From Maridesulfovibrio sp. (GTDB taxonomy: Bacteria; Desulfobacterota; Desulfovibrionia; Desulfovibrionales; Desulfovibrionaceae), in NCBI RefSeq assembly GCF_963666665.1, contig NZ_OY762999.1, forward strand, positions 4,258,001-4,322,000: a DNA stretch of 64,000 nt, given 5' to 3'. Below the pieces are notes generated by a model, which saw only the letters and a program-made list of their open reading frames with translations, had not been told where the DNA came from and ran no database searches. Of this stretch, positions 17,419 to 26,634 are shown one piece after another (positions within the stretch are counted from its first letter, which is position 1; each line of letters begins with the position of its first letter). Both the position numbers and the translations under genes were made by a program.

Positions 17419-20061
17419 CTATGAATCTGCAACCAGTTTCTTAAGGGTTGCGAATGCTTTTTCAATACCAGCGGGGTTGGTACCACCGGCCTGCGCCATA
17501 TCAGGCCTGCCGCCACCACCGCCGCCTACCTCAGCCGCAACGGGTTTGATTAATGCGCCTGCCTGGAATCTATCGTGCAAGTCCTTGGTCACGGCGATAA
17601 TCAGGGAAACTTTGTTGTCATCAACCTGTGCCACCAGACAGAAGATGCCGGAATCCATTTTGGATCTCAGTGCATCGGCCTGATCACGCAGGGCTTTGAC
17701 ATTTGTAACTTCGAGCTTGGCTGCGAGTACTTTTACTCCGCCAATCTCTTCTATGGAACTCATCAGGTCCGCACCTGCACCGGAAGCCAGTTTTGACTGA
17801 AGCTTGTCGTTGGCTTTGGTAAGTTCCTTCACCTGAGACTGCAGAGTCGCAATTTTGTCGACCAGCTGTCCGGGTGCTGCTTTGAGCATAGCTGAAGATG
17901 TAACGACTTCGGCGCGCTGCTCCTGCAGAAATTTAAGTGAATTCCAGCCGGTTGCGGCTTCGATGCGGCGGATACCCGCAGCTACACCGGACTCGGACTG
18001 GATCATGAAGGTTCCGGCTTCACCGGTTGCCTTAAGGTGGGTACCACCGCAAAGCTCCATGGATTCGCCCGGAATTTCAACAACTCTGACAACATCACCA
18101 TACTTTTCGCCGAACAATGCAGTTGCACCTTTGGCTACTGCTTCGTCATTGCTCATCTCCTGAACGACTACGGGAGTGTCGCCCAGTATAGCACGGTTTA
18201 CCTCATTTTCAACCTCCCCGATTTCTTCGGGAGTCATGGCTGCAATGTGGGTGAAGTCAAAACGCAGCCGATCAGGTCCCACCAGTGACCCGGACTGCTT
18301 AACGTGGTCGCCCAGAACTTTCTTAAGAGCAGCGTGGAGCAGGTGTGTAACTGTGTGATTACGTTCTGTAGCTGTTCTGGTCTCAGGGCTGACCTCAAGC
18401 TTGGCTTCCTGCTCAAGCAGCAGTTCGCCTTCGCTTACGAAAACCTTTGATGCGGTAAGGTCTGCGGAAGCCTTTACGGTTTCCAGCACTTCTGCATTAC
18501 CGGTAAGAGTGCCTATAGCACCGGTATCGCCCATCTGACCGCCTGATTCACCGTAGAAGGGAGTTGCGGCAGTAATGATCCAGCCGCCGTTGCCCTGAGT
18601 GATGCGCTCAAGATGTTCGCCTTCTTCGGAAAGCAGGTTGACGATGCGGGATTCAGTGGTCAGTTCAGAGTATCCGGTGAAGCTGTTTTTGAGTCCAGCT
18701 TCCAGAACCTGACGGAAGATGGCACCGGAGTTCTTTTCACCGGAACCTTTCCATGCTGCCTTGGCGCGATCCTTCTGCTCTTTCATGGCGGCGTTGAAGC
18801 CGACTTCGTCAACTTTGAATTCCTGCTTCTCAGCAACATCGTTGATGATGTCCAGCGGGAAGCCGTAGGTATCGTAAAGTTTGAAGGCGGTCTCACCGGA
18901 GATGAGGTCCTTACCGTTTTTTTTCAGCTCTTCCATTTCCTCTTCGAGGATGATCAGGCCCTTATCAAGAGTCTGGCTGAAGCGCTCTTCCTCTTCCTTG
19001 ACCATGCGGGCCATGAAATCCTTGTTGCTCAGCAGTTCGGGGAACTGACTGCTCATCTGCTCAACAACCATAGCGGTAGTTTCATGCAGGAAGGGGTCGG
19101 TCAGGCCGAGCAGGCGACCGAAACGGAATGCACGGCGGATCAGGCGACGCAGTACGTATCCGCGACCTTCGTTGGAAGGCAGGATCTGGTCGGTGATCAG
19201 GAAAGCAATGGAGCGGGAATGGTCGGCAATAACCTGCAATGCAGTGTCGATCTCGCCGTCTTCCTTGTATTTAACGCCGGCTTTCTTGGCTACAGCCTGA
19301 ATCATGGGCTGGAAAATATCGGTCTCAAAGTTGGACTGTACACCCTGACAAACCGCGGTGATGCGCTCAAGGCCCATTCCGGTGTCAATGGAGGGGCGGG
19401 GCAGGGGGACTCGGTTGCCTTCCTCGTCCTGATCGTACTGCATGAACACGAGGTTCCAGATCTCAAGAAAACGGTCGCAGTCGCATTTCCCGATGCCGCA
19501 GTCAGGGCCGCAGCTCATGTCTTCGCCCTGATCAATATGGACTTCGGAGCAGGGACCGCAGGGGCCGGTGTCGCCCATGGACCAGAAGTTGTCCTTCTCT
19601 CCGAGGCGGTAGATGCGCTCAGCCGGGAAGTTTACGACTTTCTGCCACAGTTCATCAGCTTCGTCGTCATCTGTGTAGATGGTGACGTAAAGTTTATCTT
19701 TGGGCAGCCCTAATTCTTCAGTAAGGAAGCCCCAGCAAAATTTAATGGCGTCTTCTTTAAAATAGTCGCCGAAAGAGAAGTTACCCAGCATTTCAAAGAA
19801 GGTGTGGTGGCGTGCGGTACGTCCTACGTTTTCAAGGTCGTTGTGCTTGCCGCCTACGCGCAGACACTTCTGTGAAGTGGTAGCCCTTACGTAATCCCTT
19901 TTTTCCTGACCGAGGAATGTGTTCTTGAACTGAACCATACCCGCGTTGGTAAAAAGCAGAGTCGGGTCGTCTTTGGGAACGAGGGATGAGCTGTCTACGA
20001 TTGTATGACCGTTCTTTTCGAAATACTTAAGGAATTTTTCTCTGATTTCACTGGCCTTCAT
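17419..20061 (-). CDS. alaS: alanyl-tRNA synthetase
   Basis: 880 residues, full length. Charges tRNA-Ala with alanine and edits mischarged serine and glycine. The N-terminal class II core carries SSLVPKDDPTLLFTNAGM and RHHTFFEMLGNFSFGDYF. The editing domain has the zinc-binding HxxxH (TVTHLLHAALKK) and CGGTHLKATGE. The C-terminal part ends in a glycine-rich stretch (EVGGGGGGRPDMAQAGG) typical of the C-Ala domain. GGAG precedes the ATG. It follows recA on the same strand after 109 bases, a neighbourhood known from other proteobacteria. Confidence 0.98.
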   Translation of the reverse strand: MKASEIREKFLKYFEKNGHTIVDSSSLVPKDDPTLLFTNAGMVQFKNTFLGQEKRDYVRATTSQKCLRVGGKHNDLENVGRTARHHTFFEMLGNFSFGDYFKEDAIKFCWGFLTEELGLPKDKLYVTIYTDDDEADELWQKVVNFPAERIYRLGEKDNFWSMGDTGPCGPCSEVHIDQGEDMSCGPDCGIGKCDCDRFLEIWNLVFMQYDQDEEGNRVPLPRPSIDTGMGLERITAVCQGVQSNFETDIFQPMIQAVAKKAGVKYKEDGEIDTALQVIADHSRSIAFLITDQILPSNEGRGYVLRRLIRRAFRFGRLLGLTDPFLHETTAMVVEQMSSQFPELLSNKDFMARMVKEEEERFSQTLDKGLIILEEEMEELKKNGKDLISGETAFKLYDTYGFPLDIINDVAEKQEFKVDEVGFNAAMKEQKDRAKAAWKGSGEKNSGAIFRQVLEAGLKNSFTGYSELTTESRIVNLLSEEGEHLERITQGNGGWIITAATPFYGESGGQMGDTGAIGTLTGNAEVLETVKASADLTASKVFVSEGELLLEQEAKLEVSPETRTATERNHTVTHLLHAALKKVLGDHVKQSGSLVGPDRLRFDFTHIAAMTPEEIGEVENEVNRAILGDTPVVVQEMSNDEAVAKGATALFGEKYGDVVRVVEIPGESMELCGGTHLKATGEAGTFMIQSESGVAAGIRRIEAATGWNSLKFLQEQRAEVVTSSAMLKAAPGQLVDKIATLQSQVKELTKANDKLQSKLASGAGADLMSSIEEIGGVKVLAAKLEVTNVKALRDQADALRSKMDSGIFCLVAQVDDNKVSLIIAVTKDLHDRFQAGALIKPVAAEVGGGGGGRPDMAQAGGTNPAGIEKAFATLKKLVADS

Positions 20062-20170
20062 GGGCTGTCTCCGTAATAGCTATATCACCGAAAAGAGGTA
20101 TTTCCTCTCGGTTTTATTTCAGAACCCCGCCGAAACGGGGCTCACTAAATCTATGCTGGGCCAACAGGCT

Positions 20171-21226
20171 TTACTCTGTCGGGACCTGTTCGTCAACCTT
20201 CTCGTCCGGGTCCTCTTTCATGCCGAGGTGAATGAGAAGTTTGTCTTCAATCTGCTGGCGTAGTTCCGGTGTTTCTGTGAGGAACTGGCGTACGTTTTCT
20301 TTACCCTGTCCAAGACGTTCGGAGCCGAAAGCGTACCATGCACCGGATTTGTCCACGATACCGTGCTCAACACCGAGGTCGAGAAGCTCACCTTCGCGGG
20401 ACATGCCTGTTCCATAAAGTATATCGACCAGAGCTTCACGGAACGGCGGCGCAACCTTGTTCTTAATGATCTTGATTCTGGTGCGTGAACCGTAAACTTC
20501 TTCCTTGTCTTTCAGGGTCTGGATTTTACGGATGTCCAGACGAATGGAAGAGTAAAATTTAAGCGCGTTACCACCGGAAGTTGTTTCAGGACTGCCGTAT
20601 CCGGTCATGCCGATCTTCATACGGATCTGGTTGATGAACAGTACGACGGCCTTGGATTTGTGGATGGTACCGGTCAGTTTTCTCAGGGCATGTGACATGA
20701 GTCGTGCCTGTCCGCCGACCTGGGTTTCACCCATGTTTCCTTCCAGTTCAGCCTGTGGGATAAGTGCTGCAACGGAGTCGATGATAACGATATCAACTGC
20801 GCCGGAGCGGACCAGCAGGTCAGTGATTTCGAGGGCCTGCTCTCCGTAGTCAGGCTGGGAGATGAGCAGTTCATCAGTGTTTACGCCGAGTCTTTTGGCG
20901 TACTTCACATCAAGAGCATGTTCCGCATCTACAAATGCAGCAGTTCCGCCCAGCTTTTGGCATTCCGCGATGACATGCAGAGCCAGAGTTGTTTTACCGG
21001 AAGATTCCGGACCGTACACCTCAGTTATCCTGCCTTTGGGGATACCGCCGATGCCCAGAGCCATATCGAGGCTGATGGAACCGGTGGGGATGACCGGAAT
21101 ATTGTGCGAGGCTTCAGAATCAAGGCGCATGATGGAGCCCTTACCGAACTTGCGTTCGATGGTGGTCAGGGCTGTACTCAGGGCTGCCTTGCGGAGGTCG
21201 TCGGAATTTTCATTTTTCTTGCTCAT
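20171..21226 (-). CDS. recA: recombinase A
   Basis: 351 residues, full length. Central recombinase and SOS co-protease. The Walker A motif is GPESSGKT, the Walker B region IVIIDSVAAL, and the DNA-binding loops are near MGETQVGGQARLMSHALRKL and NQIRMKIGMTGYGSPETTSGG. The acidic C-terminus (KEDPDEKVDEQVP) is typical. GGAG lies seven bases before the ATG. A short palindrome just upstream could be an operator. No recX lies between recA and alaS. Confidence 0.98.
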   Translation of the reverse strand: MSKKNENSDDLRKAALSTALTTIERKFGKGSIMRLDSEASHNIPVIPTGSISLDMALGIGGIPKGRITEVYGPESSGKTTLALHVIAECQKLGGTAAFVDAEHALDVKYAKRLGVNTDELLISQPDYGEQALEITDLLVRSGAVDIVIIDSVAALIPQAELEGNMGETQVGGQARLMSHALRKLTGTIHKSKAVVLFINQIRMKIGMTGYGSPETTSGGNALKFYSSIRLDIRKIQTLKDKEEVYGSRTRIKIIKNKVAPPFREALVDILYGTGMSREGELLDLGVEHGIVDKSGAWYAFGSERLGQGKENVRQFLTETPELRQQIEDKLLIHLGMKEDPDEKVDEQVPTE

Positions 21227-21240
21227 TTTATCTCCATATA

Positions 21241-21258
21241 ATGTTGGACGTTCAACGT
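21241..21258. promoter_or_regulatory. possible operator upstream of recA
   Basis: Imperfect palindrome ATGTTGGACGTTCAACGT, with GTTG/CAAC arms and a central ACGT, 15 bases before the recA start. The position suits a repressor such as LexA, but I cannot match it confidently to a known deltaproteobacterial LexA consensus. Confidence 0.3.
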
Positions 21259-21487
21259 ATCCTGTTCTTGTTTATTGTCACATGCGCAAGGCCGGTGTCG
21301 TAGACAGCTAAATATAATACTGTGACACCTGCATCCGGGATGCGTTTTTTCGTCCTCCTGCCTGACTGTTTCGAATTTTCGACACAACGGGCAAGTGATT
21401 CCCATATCAAACCCGTTCAGATAAAGCAACGAACAATGCTGGTCGGATTTTGTTGCGGTTTCCATAAAATGAAGGTACAGCCGCCCC

Positions 21488-22540
21488 ATGAACAAACAAT
21501 ATGACGCTTTGGCCCTGTTTTCCGGGGGCCTCGACAGTATTTTGGCCTGCAAGGTCATTCAGGATCAGGGACTCAAGGTTCTCGGTCTGCACTTTGTCAC
21601 GCCTTTTTTCGGTAATCCCGAGAAGATAGAACATTGGCAGGAAGTTTACGGGGTGGAAATCATGCCCGTGGACATCAGCGAAAAATATATTCAGATGATG
21701 CTTGATGTGCCTGACCATGGGATGGGTAAGCTGGTCAACCCCTGCGTGGATTGCAAAATTATGATGATCAGCCACGCCAAGACTCTCATGGAAGAGTTTG
21801 GTGCGAATTTTATCATTTCCGGTGAAGTTACCGGGCAGCGTCCCATGTCCCAGCGTCCGCCTGTCTTAAACGCTATCCGCAACAGTTCGGATACTGGTGA
21901 CATCTTGCTTCGTCCGCTCTGTGCCCAGTCTCAGCCCGAAACAGCTGTGGAAAAATCAGGTCTGGTTGATCGCGAGAAATTGCCCAACATTTTCGGGCGA
22001 GGCCGCAAGATTCAGCTCCAGATGGCCAAGGATTACGGATTCTCTGAAGTCCCGACTCCCGCAGGCGGCTGCAAGCTCACCGAGCAGGAAAATGCAGCCC
22101 GCTATTTTCCGCTTTTGCAGCGTTTGAATGAAGCGGATGTGAATTCCTTCCAACTGGCAACTACCGGACGTCAGTTCTGGGCCGGCAACAAGATGCTTGT
22201 GGTAGGGCGTAACCGCAACGACAATGAGCGCATTGAAGACCTCTATGAAGGTGAAGATTACCTTTTCGAAGTTCGCGGTTTTCCCGGTCCCTTGAGCATC
22301 GGCCGTGCTTTCTGTGATGAAGAATGGACACAGCAGGAAGTGCTCGACGCAGCAGCTATGACCGCATCATTTTCTCCCAAGGCCGTCAAATCCGGCGAGG
22401 AAATCCATGTGGCCGTGATCGGTCCCGAAGGGGAGATGATTGTAACGGTCATGCCCAACCGCGAAACATCTTTCATCCACCCGACTCTGGACGGCCTGAA
22501 AGAATGGAAAAAAGAACGCGGAGAAGAAAAAGGCAATTAA
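21488..22540 (+). CDS. PP-loop ATPase, thiouridylase-like
   Basis: 350 residues with an N-terminal PP-loop (ALFSGGLDSILA), the ATP pyrophosphatase signature found in tRNA-thiolating enzymes of the MnmA/ThiI type. The conserved NPCVDCK with a nearby cysteine pair, and FIISGEVTGQRPMSQ, fit that group. The C-terminal third resembles the extra domain seen in proteins annotated as thiouridylate-related in this lineage. A sulfur-transfer role on tRNA is likely but the exact position modified is unknown. It is transcribed divergently from recA and followed by the antiporter gene 80 bases on. Confidence 0.75.
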   Translation: MNKQYDALALFSGGLDSILACKVIQDQGLKVLGLHFVTPFFGNPEKIEHWQEVYGVEIMPVDISEKYIQMMLDVPDHGMGKLVNPCVDCKIMMISHAKTLMEEFGANFIISGEVTGQRPMSQRPPVLNAIRNSSDTGDILLRPLCAQSQPETAVEKSGLVDREKLPNIFGRGRKIQLQMAKDYGFSEVPTPAGGCKLTEQENAARYFPLLQRLNEADVNSFQLATTGRQFWAGNKMLVVGRNRNDNERIEDLYEGEDYLFEVRGFPGPLSIGRAFCDEEWTQQEVLDAAAMTASFSPKAVKSGEEIHVAVIGPEGEMIVTVMPNRETSFIHPTLDGLKEWKKERGEEKGN

Positions 22541-22620
22541 GAGTGCCGGAAGTCCTTTTGCATTTAATAGCGACCTGCTATCCTGATCAGGATTTAATAA
22601 CCAACACTAAAGGGTTCTAA

Positions 22621-23568
22621 ATGCTTTCCAATATATTTTTCTTTGTACTGAGTATCTTCCTGCTTTGGTTCGGTGCGGACTGGATTGTTGAGTCAGCCTC
22701 GAAGATTGCGAAGAAATACAAAGTGTCCGATCTGGTGATCGGACTGACCATTGTTGCTTTCGGTACTTCTGCTCCTGAATTTCTGGTTACAGCTACCGCA
22801 GCATTCAAGGGACTTTCTGATATTTCCCTTTCCAATGTTGTCGGGTCAAACATTTTTAACTTGGGTTTTATTCTGGGCCTGATGGCCTTGATCAAGCCTT
22901 TGCCGACCAACAGGTCGTTGGCAATGCGCGATACTCCGCTGCTGCTTTTCACCACTGCACTCATTCTGGGCCTTGCCTATTTTGATATGCTGGACCGTTC
23001 CGCAGGTCTCATGTTGCTGACAATTCTTGGTGCTTACATCGCCTATCTGCTAGTGCACAGCAAGAGGGCTGCCAATGCCATGGCCGGTATTGTACCGGAT
23101 GTGGAAGAAGAGAACGGCAGCGAGATCAGTACAAAAGACTGGGTCAAGTTGCTGGCCGGATTTATTGGCATCGCACTTGGCGGTGATTTTATGGTTGATG
23201 CCGCTTCGGAGATTGCCCGTCATTTCGGTGTATCCAACTGGGTAATCGGCATGACCATCGTTGCTGCCGGAACCTCCCTGCCGGAACTGGTGACTTGTCT
23301 TGCCGCTTCCCTTAAGGGACGTAATGAAATGCTGCTTGGTAACCTTATCGGTAGTGACTTCTTCAACTTCGCCGGAGTACTGGGGCTTACCTGCCTGCTG
23401 CGTCCGCTGGAAGTTTCCCCGGATGCATTGCCCGGACTTACTGTTCTGGTCGGGATGGTTGCGCTGGTGCTCTTCTTCATCCGCACTGGGTGGAAGGTTT
23501 CCCGCTGGGAAGGTGCCGTTCTGGTCTGCCTGAGTCTCGGACGCTGGTGGTTTGACTTTACCAGCTAG
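22621..23568 (+). CDS. calcium/sodium antiporter, CaCA family (YrbG-like)
   Basis: 315-residue inner-membrane protein with about ten hydrophobic segments in two homologous halves. Each half has an alpha repeat: VGLTIVAFGTSAPEFLV (about residues 40-57) and GMTIVAAGTSLPELVTCLAAS (second half). These carry the acidic residues that bind the cation in the family, and GSNIFNLGFILG follows the first repeat. The family exchanges Ca2+ or other cations for Na+ or H+. The loop between the halves is short and acidic (VPDVEEENGSEIS). It is followed by a terminator. Confidence 0.95.
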   Translation: MLSNIFFFVLSIFLLWFGADWIVESASKIAKKYKVSDLVIGLTIVAFGTSAPEFLVTATAAFKGLSDISLSNVVGSNIFNLGFILGLMALIKPLPTNRSLAMRDTPLLLFTTALILGLAYFDMLDRSAGLMLLTILGAYIAYLLVHSKRAANAMAGIVPDVEEENGSEISTKDWVKLLAGFIGIALGGDFMVDAASEIARHFGVSNWVIGMTIVAAGTSLPELVTCLAASLKGRNEMLLGNLIGSDFFNFAGVLGLTCLLRPLEVSPDALPGLTVLVGMVALVLFFIRTGWKVSRWEGAVLVCLSLGRWWFDFTS

Positions 23569-23595
23569 ATTTTAGGCTGCCGAAACTGATTTTAT

Positions 23596-23631
23596 AAGCC
23601 TCCTGCATCGTTTGGTGCGGGAGGCTTTTTT
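23596..23631 (+). terminator. terminator of the antiporter gene
   Basis: Stem AGCCTCCTGCA with TGCGGGAGGCT (one G-U pair), followed by six T residues, about 28 bases past the stop. Confidence 0.9.
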
Positions 23632-23686
23632 GTGTAATGTAAAACCTGTCGAGATTAATCAACAGAGAGAAATATAGGAGTGCCGG

Positions 23687-24109
23687 ATGGAGCTGGAAAT
23701 AGTATATGACTGCAAAAATGTTGATTGGAATGATGTGGTAGAAATGCTGAAATCAGTTGGAATGGCTTTTCATTCACCCGAAAAACACAGGCGTGCTTTT
23801 GAGGCTAGTCATACTACTGTATTTATATATTCAGAAAAGCAGTTAGTCGGCTTTGGTAGAGCTATTTCTGACGGTGAATACCAAGCCGCTGTGTATGATT
23901 GTGCTGTTTCATCAGCGTGTCAGGGGCAGGGTATAGGTTCCTTGATCATGCGTGAAATTTTAAAGCAGCTTCCTGATTGCAATGTGATTCTTTATGCTGC
24001 ACCGGGAAAAGAGGGCTTTTATCAAAAACATGAATTCCGCAAGATGAAAACCGGGATGGCTCTCTTTGTTGATCAAATGGCCGCAATTAATAAAGGGTTC
24101 ACTGAATAG
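23687..24109 (+). CDS. GNAT-family N-acetyltransferase
   Basis: 140 residues, small single-domain GNAT. The acetyl-CoA-binding motif A is clear (VSSACQGQGIGSLIMREIL), preceded by the beta-strand YDCAVSS and followed by VILYAAPGKEGFYQKHEFRK. AGGAG precedes the ATG. The family acetylates amines of small molecules or proteins; the substrate is not apparent. The gene stands alone between the antiporter terminator and the POT transporter. Confidence 0.9.
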   Translation: MELEIVYDCKNVDWNDVVEMLKSVGMAFHSPEKHRRAFEASHTTVFIYSEKQLVGFGRAISDGEYQAAVYDCAVSSACQGQGIGSLIMREILKQLPDCNVILYAAPGKEGFYQKHEFRKMKTGMALFVDQMAAINKGFTE

Positions 24110-24230
24110 GACAGTTTGGCAGTGAGCAGAGTTCATTACTTCACTTTAGATCCTAATTCCTCGCATTTCATTCTTATCTGTCGTATAAAGCGAAAGATAA
24201 TACCAAGCTGTCCAGAATAAGGAGTTCGTG

Positions 24231-25679
24231 ATGTCGCAAAGTTCAAGCGGTGCTTTCAGCCATCCCAAGCCATTTTATCTGCTCTTCTCCGTGGAGATGT
24301 GGGAACGGTTCGGCTACTACGGAATGCAGGCCCTTCTGGTTTTGTTCATGGTCAAGAAACTGGGGTTCTCCGACAATCTGGCGGACCAGACCTTCAGTGC
24401 TTTTGCGGCCCTTGTTTATGCTTTTATCTGCGCGGGCGGATATATCGGGGACAAGATTTTAGGTAACCGCAGAACCATGTTTCTTGGAGCCATTGTTCTT
24501 GCTTCCGGTTACGGACTGCTGGGGTATGACTGCGAGAAATTTCTTTATCCTGCACTGGGCATAATCATTGCCGGGAACGGGCTGTTCAAGGCCAACCCCT
24601 CGGCGCTGGTTTCCAAGCTGTATGAAAAGGGAGATTCGCGTGTGGACGGGGCATTCACCCTTTACTACATGGCCATCAATATCGGTTCCTTTGCAGCCAT
24701 GTCGCTCTGCCCGATTATCCAAAAGCATTATGGCTGGAATGCGGGGTTCTTTGTCTGTTTCATCGGTATGCTCATAGCTATCGGGAACTACATTGCTTTT
24801 CGTTCGATTCTTGATCCGGTGGGCTCAGAGGCTGATTTTGAACCGCTGGACATAAAGAAATTGTTCTTCACCTTGATCGGAACAGTTGCCATTGCCGGAA
24901 CTTCGGCTTTATTGCTGACTCACCTGACTCTTGCCCATGAATTGCTTTATGCCGCCCTTGTGGTGGTGGCAGTACTTTATGTGCGCGAGATCATGCGCGC
25001 TGAGCATCATGAAAAAGCCAATCTGGTAGTTTGTTTGATCCTTATGGCTGAGGCTATTGTGTTCTTTGCCCTTTATCAGCAGATGCCGACTTCGTTGAAC
25101 CTTTTTGCGGCCCGCAATGTGGACCCGCACATTTTTGGAATTCCGGTTGAAGCTGCTTCTTTTCAGGCTTTGAATCCGTTCTGGGTTATGATTATCAGCC
25201 CGGTGCTGGCGGTTGTGTACGCCCGATTGGATAAAGCCGGGAAGGATTTGTCCCTGCCCGGAAAATTTGCGCTTGGTATGCTCATGTGTTGCGCTGCGTT
25301 CATGACTTTGGGGTTTGTTGCCAAGTATCAGGCTGATGCCAACGGTTTTGTGTCCGGTAACTGGCTGGTTGTAAGTTACGGATTCCAGAGCCTCGGAGAA
25401 CTGCTGGTCAGCGGGCTCGGGTTGGCAATGGTTGCCCGTTTGACACCGGAAAGGTCCATGGGATTTATGATGGGCGCGTGGTTCATGTTCCAATCTGTGG
25501 CAATGGTTCTAGGCGGAGAAATCGCAACTATGGCCAGTGTCCCTGAACATGGTATAACTGCTTTGCAGTCTATTGATATCTATGATGATCTGTTTCTGAA
25601 GATTGGAGTGTCCACCGGAGCTATAGGTTTGGTTATGGCCGGATTTGTTCCGGTGCTGAAAAAGTATATCCGGGACTAG
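24231..25679 (+). CDS. POT/PTR2-family proton-dependent peptide transporter
   Basis: 482-residue multi-pass inner-membrane transporter of the major facilitator superfamily. The N-terminal helix has the POT signature VEMWERFGYYGMQALLVLF, and GNGLFKANPSALVSKLYE corresponds to the second POT pattern; the ExxER-type motif is recognisable. About 14 hydrophobic segments are present. The family imports di- and tripeptides with protons. I chose ATG 24231, six bases after AAGGAG, over the GTG just before it. No partner gene is adjacent. Confidence 0.93.
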   Translation: MSQSSSGAFSHPKPFYLLFSVEMWERFGYYGMQALLVLFMVKKLGFSDNLADQTFSAFAALVYAFICAGGYIGDKILGNRRTMFLGAIVLASGYGLLGYDCEKFLYPALGIIIAGNGLFKANPSALVSKLYEKGDSRVDGAFTLYYMAINIGSFAAMSLCPIIQKHYGWNAGFFVCFIGMLIAIGNYIAFRSILDPVGSEADFEPLDIKKLFFTLIGTVAIAGTSALLLTHLTLAHELLYAALVVVAVLYVREIMRAEHHEKANLVVCLILMAEAIVFFALYQQMPTSLNLFAARNVDPHIFGIPVEAASFQALNPFWVMIISPVLAVVYARLDKAGKDLSLPGKFALGMLMCCAAFMTLGFVAKYQADANGFVSGNWLVVSYGFQSLGELLVSGLGLAMVARLTPERSMGFMMGAWFMFQSVAMVLGGEIATMASVPEHGITALQSIDIYDDLFLKIGVSTGAIGLVMAGFVPVLKKYIRD

Positions 25680-25816
25680 CCGGGAGTATTTGCCCCATTG
25701 AAAATCGACCGAAAAACCTTGCCTGTGGGCCTTAAGCTGTTTATTTATACTCTGAAAGTATATAAAAAATGCGGACGTGAATGTTCGCTCTTAAAAAGAA
25801 TTCAAGGAGATTAACT

Positions 25817-26548
25817 ATGAGTAGATTCGGTGCAGCCGGTTCCGTTAGCGCGAGACCGGAAGTCCTTAATGCATTTATGCGCGGCATTTACAGCTGGATG
25901 AGCGCGGGCCTGTTGGCTACCGCTGCCGTGGCATGGGTAACTCTTTCCACCCCGGCAGTGCTGAACCTCGTGCTGGCCCAGAATCCCGAAACCGGCATGA
26001 TCGCCCCGACCATGCTGTTCTGGGTTGCTGCCATCGGTGAAATCGGTCTGGTGTTCTACTTGTCCATGCGTATTTCCAAACTGTCTGCCGGTGCAGCTAC
26101 CGGTCTGTTTATGGCTTACAGCGCACTGAACGGTTTGACCCTTTCCACCATCCTGATTGCCTACACTGCGGCATCCATTTTCCAGACCTTCCTCGTTACT
26201 GCAGGAATGTTCGGAGCCATGTCCCTGTACGGTCTTACTACCCGTAAGGACCTGACCGGAATGGGTGCATTCATGATGATGGGTGTGTTCGGTATTCTCA
26301 TCGCCATGGTGGTGAACTTCTTCATGCATAGTTCTGCACTGACTTTCGCCATTTCTGTTCTGGGTGTATTCATCTTCGCAGGCCTGACAGCTTACGACTC
26401 CCAGAAGCTCAAGGATATGGGCGAGTACATTCCTGCTGACGATGCAACCGCAGTAAGACGCGGCACCATCCTCGGTGCGTTGACCCTGTATCTCGACTTT
26501 ATCAACATGTTCATCTTCCTGCTCCGTCTTATGGGTAACCGCGAGTAG
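25817..26548 (+). CDS. Bax inhibitor-1/YccA family membrane protein
   Basis: 243 residues with seven hydrophobic segments, a BI-1-like inner-membrane protein. The family blocks GLTLSTILIAYTAASIFQTF, GMFGAMSLYGLTTRKDLTGMG, GLTAYDSQKLKDMGEY and GALTLYLDFINMFIFLLRLMG are present, including the conserved aspartates of the pH-sensing Ca2+ leak channel group. The start at 25817 is set by AGGAG seven bases upstream; the longer frame to 25781 is unsupported. Followed by a terminator. YccA relatives also interact with the FtsH protease. Confidence 0.95.
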   Translation: MSRFGAAGSVSARPEVLNAFMRGIYSWMSAGLLATAAVAWVTLSTPAVLNLVLAQNPETGMIAPTMLFWVAAIGEIGLVFYLSMRISKLSAGAATGLFMAYSALNGLTLSTILIAYTAASIFQTFLVTAGMFGAMSLYGLTTRKDLTGMGAFMMMGVFGILIAMVVNFFMHSSALTFAISVLGVFIFAGLTAYDSQKLKDMGEYIPADDATAVRRGTILGALTLYLDFINMFIFLLRLMGNRE

Positions 26549-26570
26549 TTGAGATAAGTTGTAGATTTAC

Positions 26571-26612
26571 AGGCACGCTCAAACTCAGTAGGGTTTGAGC
26601 GTGCCTTTTTTG
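26571..26612 (+). terminator. terminator of the BI-1-like gene
   Basis: Stem GGCACGCTCAAAC with GTTTGAGCGTGCC (loop TCAGTAGG), followed by six T residues. Confidence 0.93.
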
Positions 26613-26634
26613 TGTTTAATCCAAGGAGATTGCC

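Noticed and set aside
18613..19713. Long open frame on the plus strand inside alaS
   Set aside because: It is antisense to a conserved part of alaS and has no ribosome site or recognisable protein content.
20088..20141. Hairpins between recA and alaS
   Set aside because: Stems are short and no clean T run follows on the minus strand, so I do not call a terminator; recA and alaS may be partly co-transcribed.
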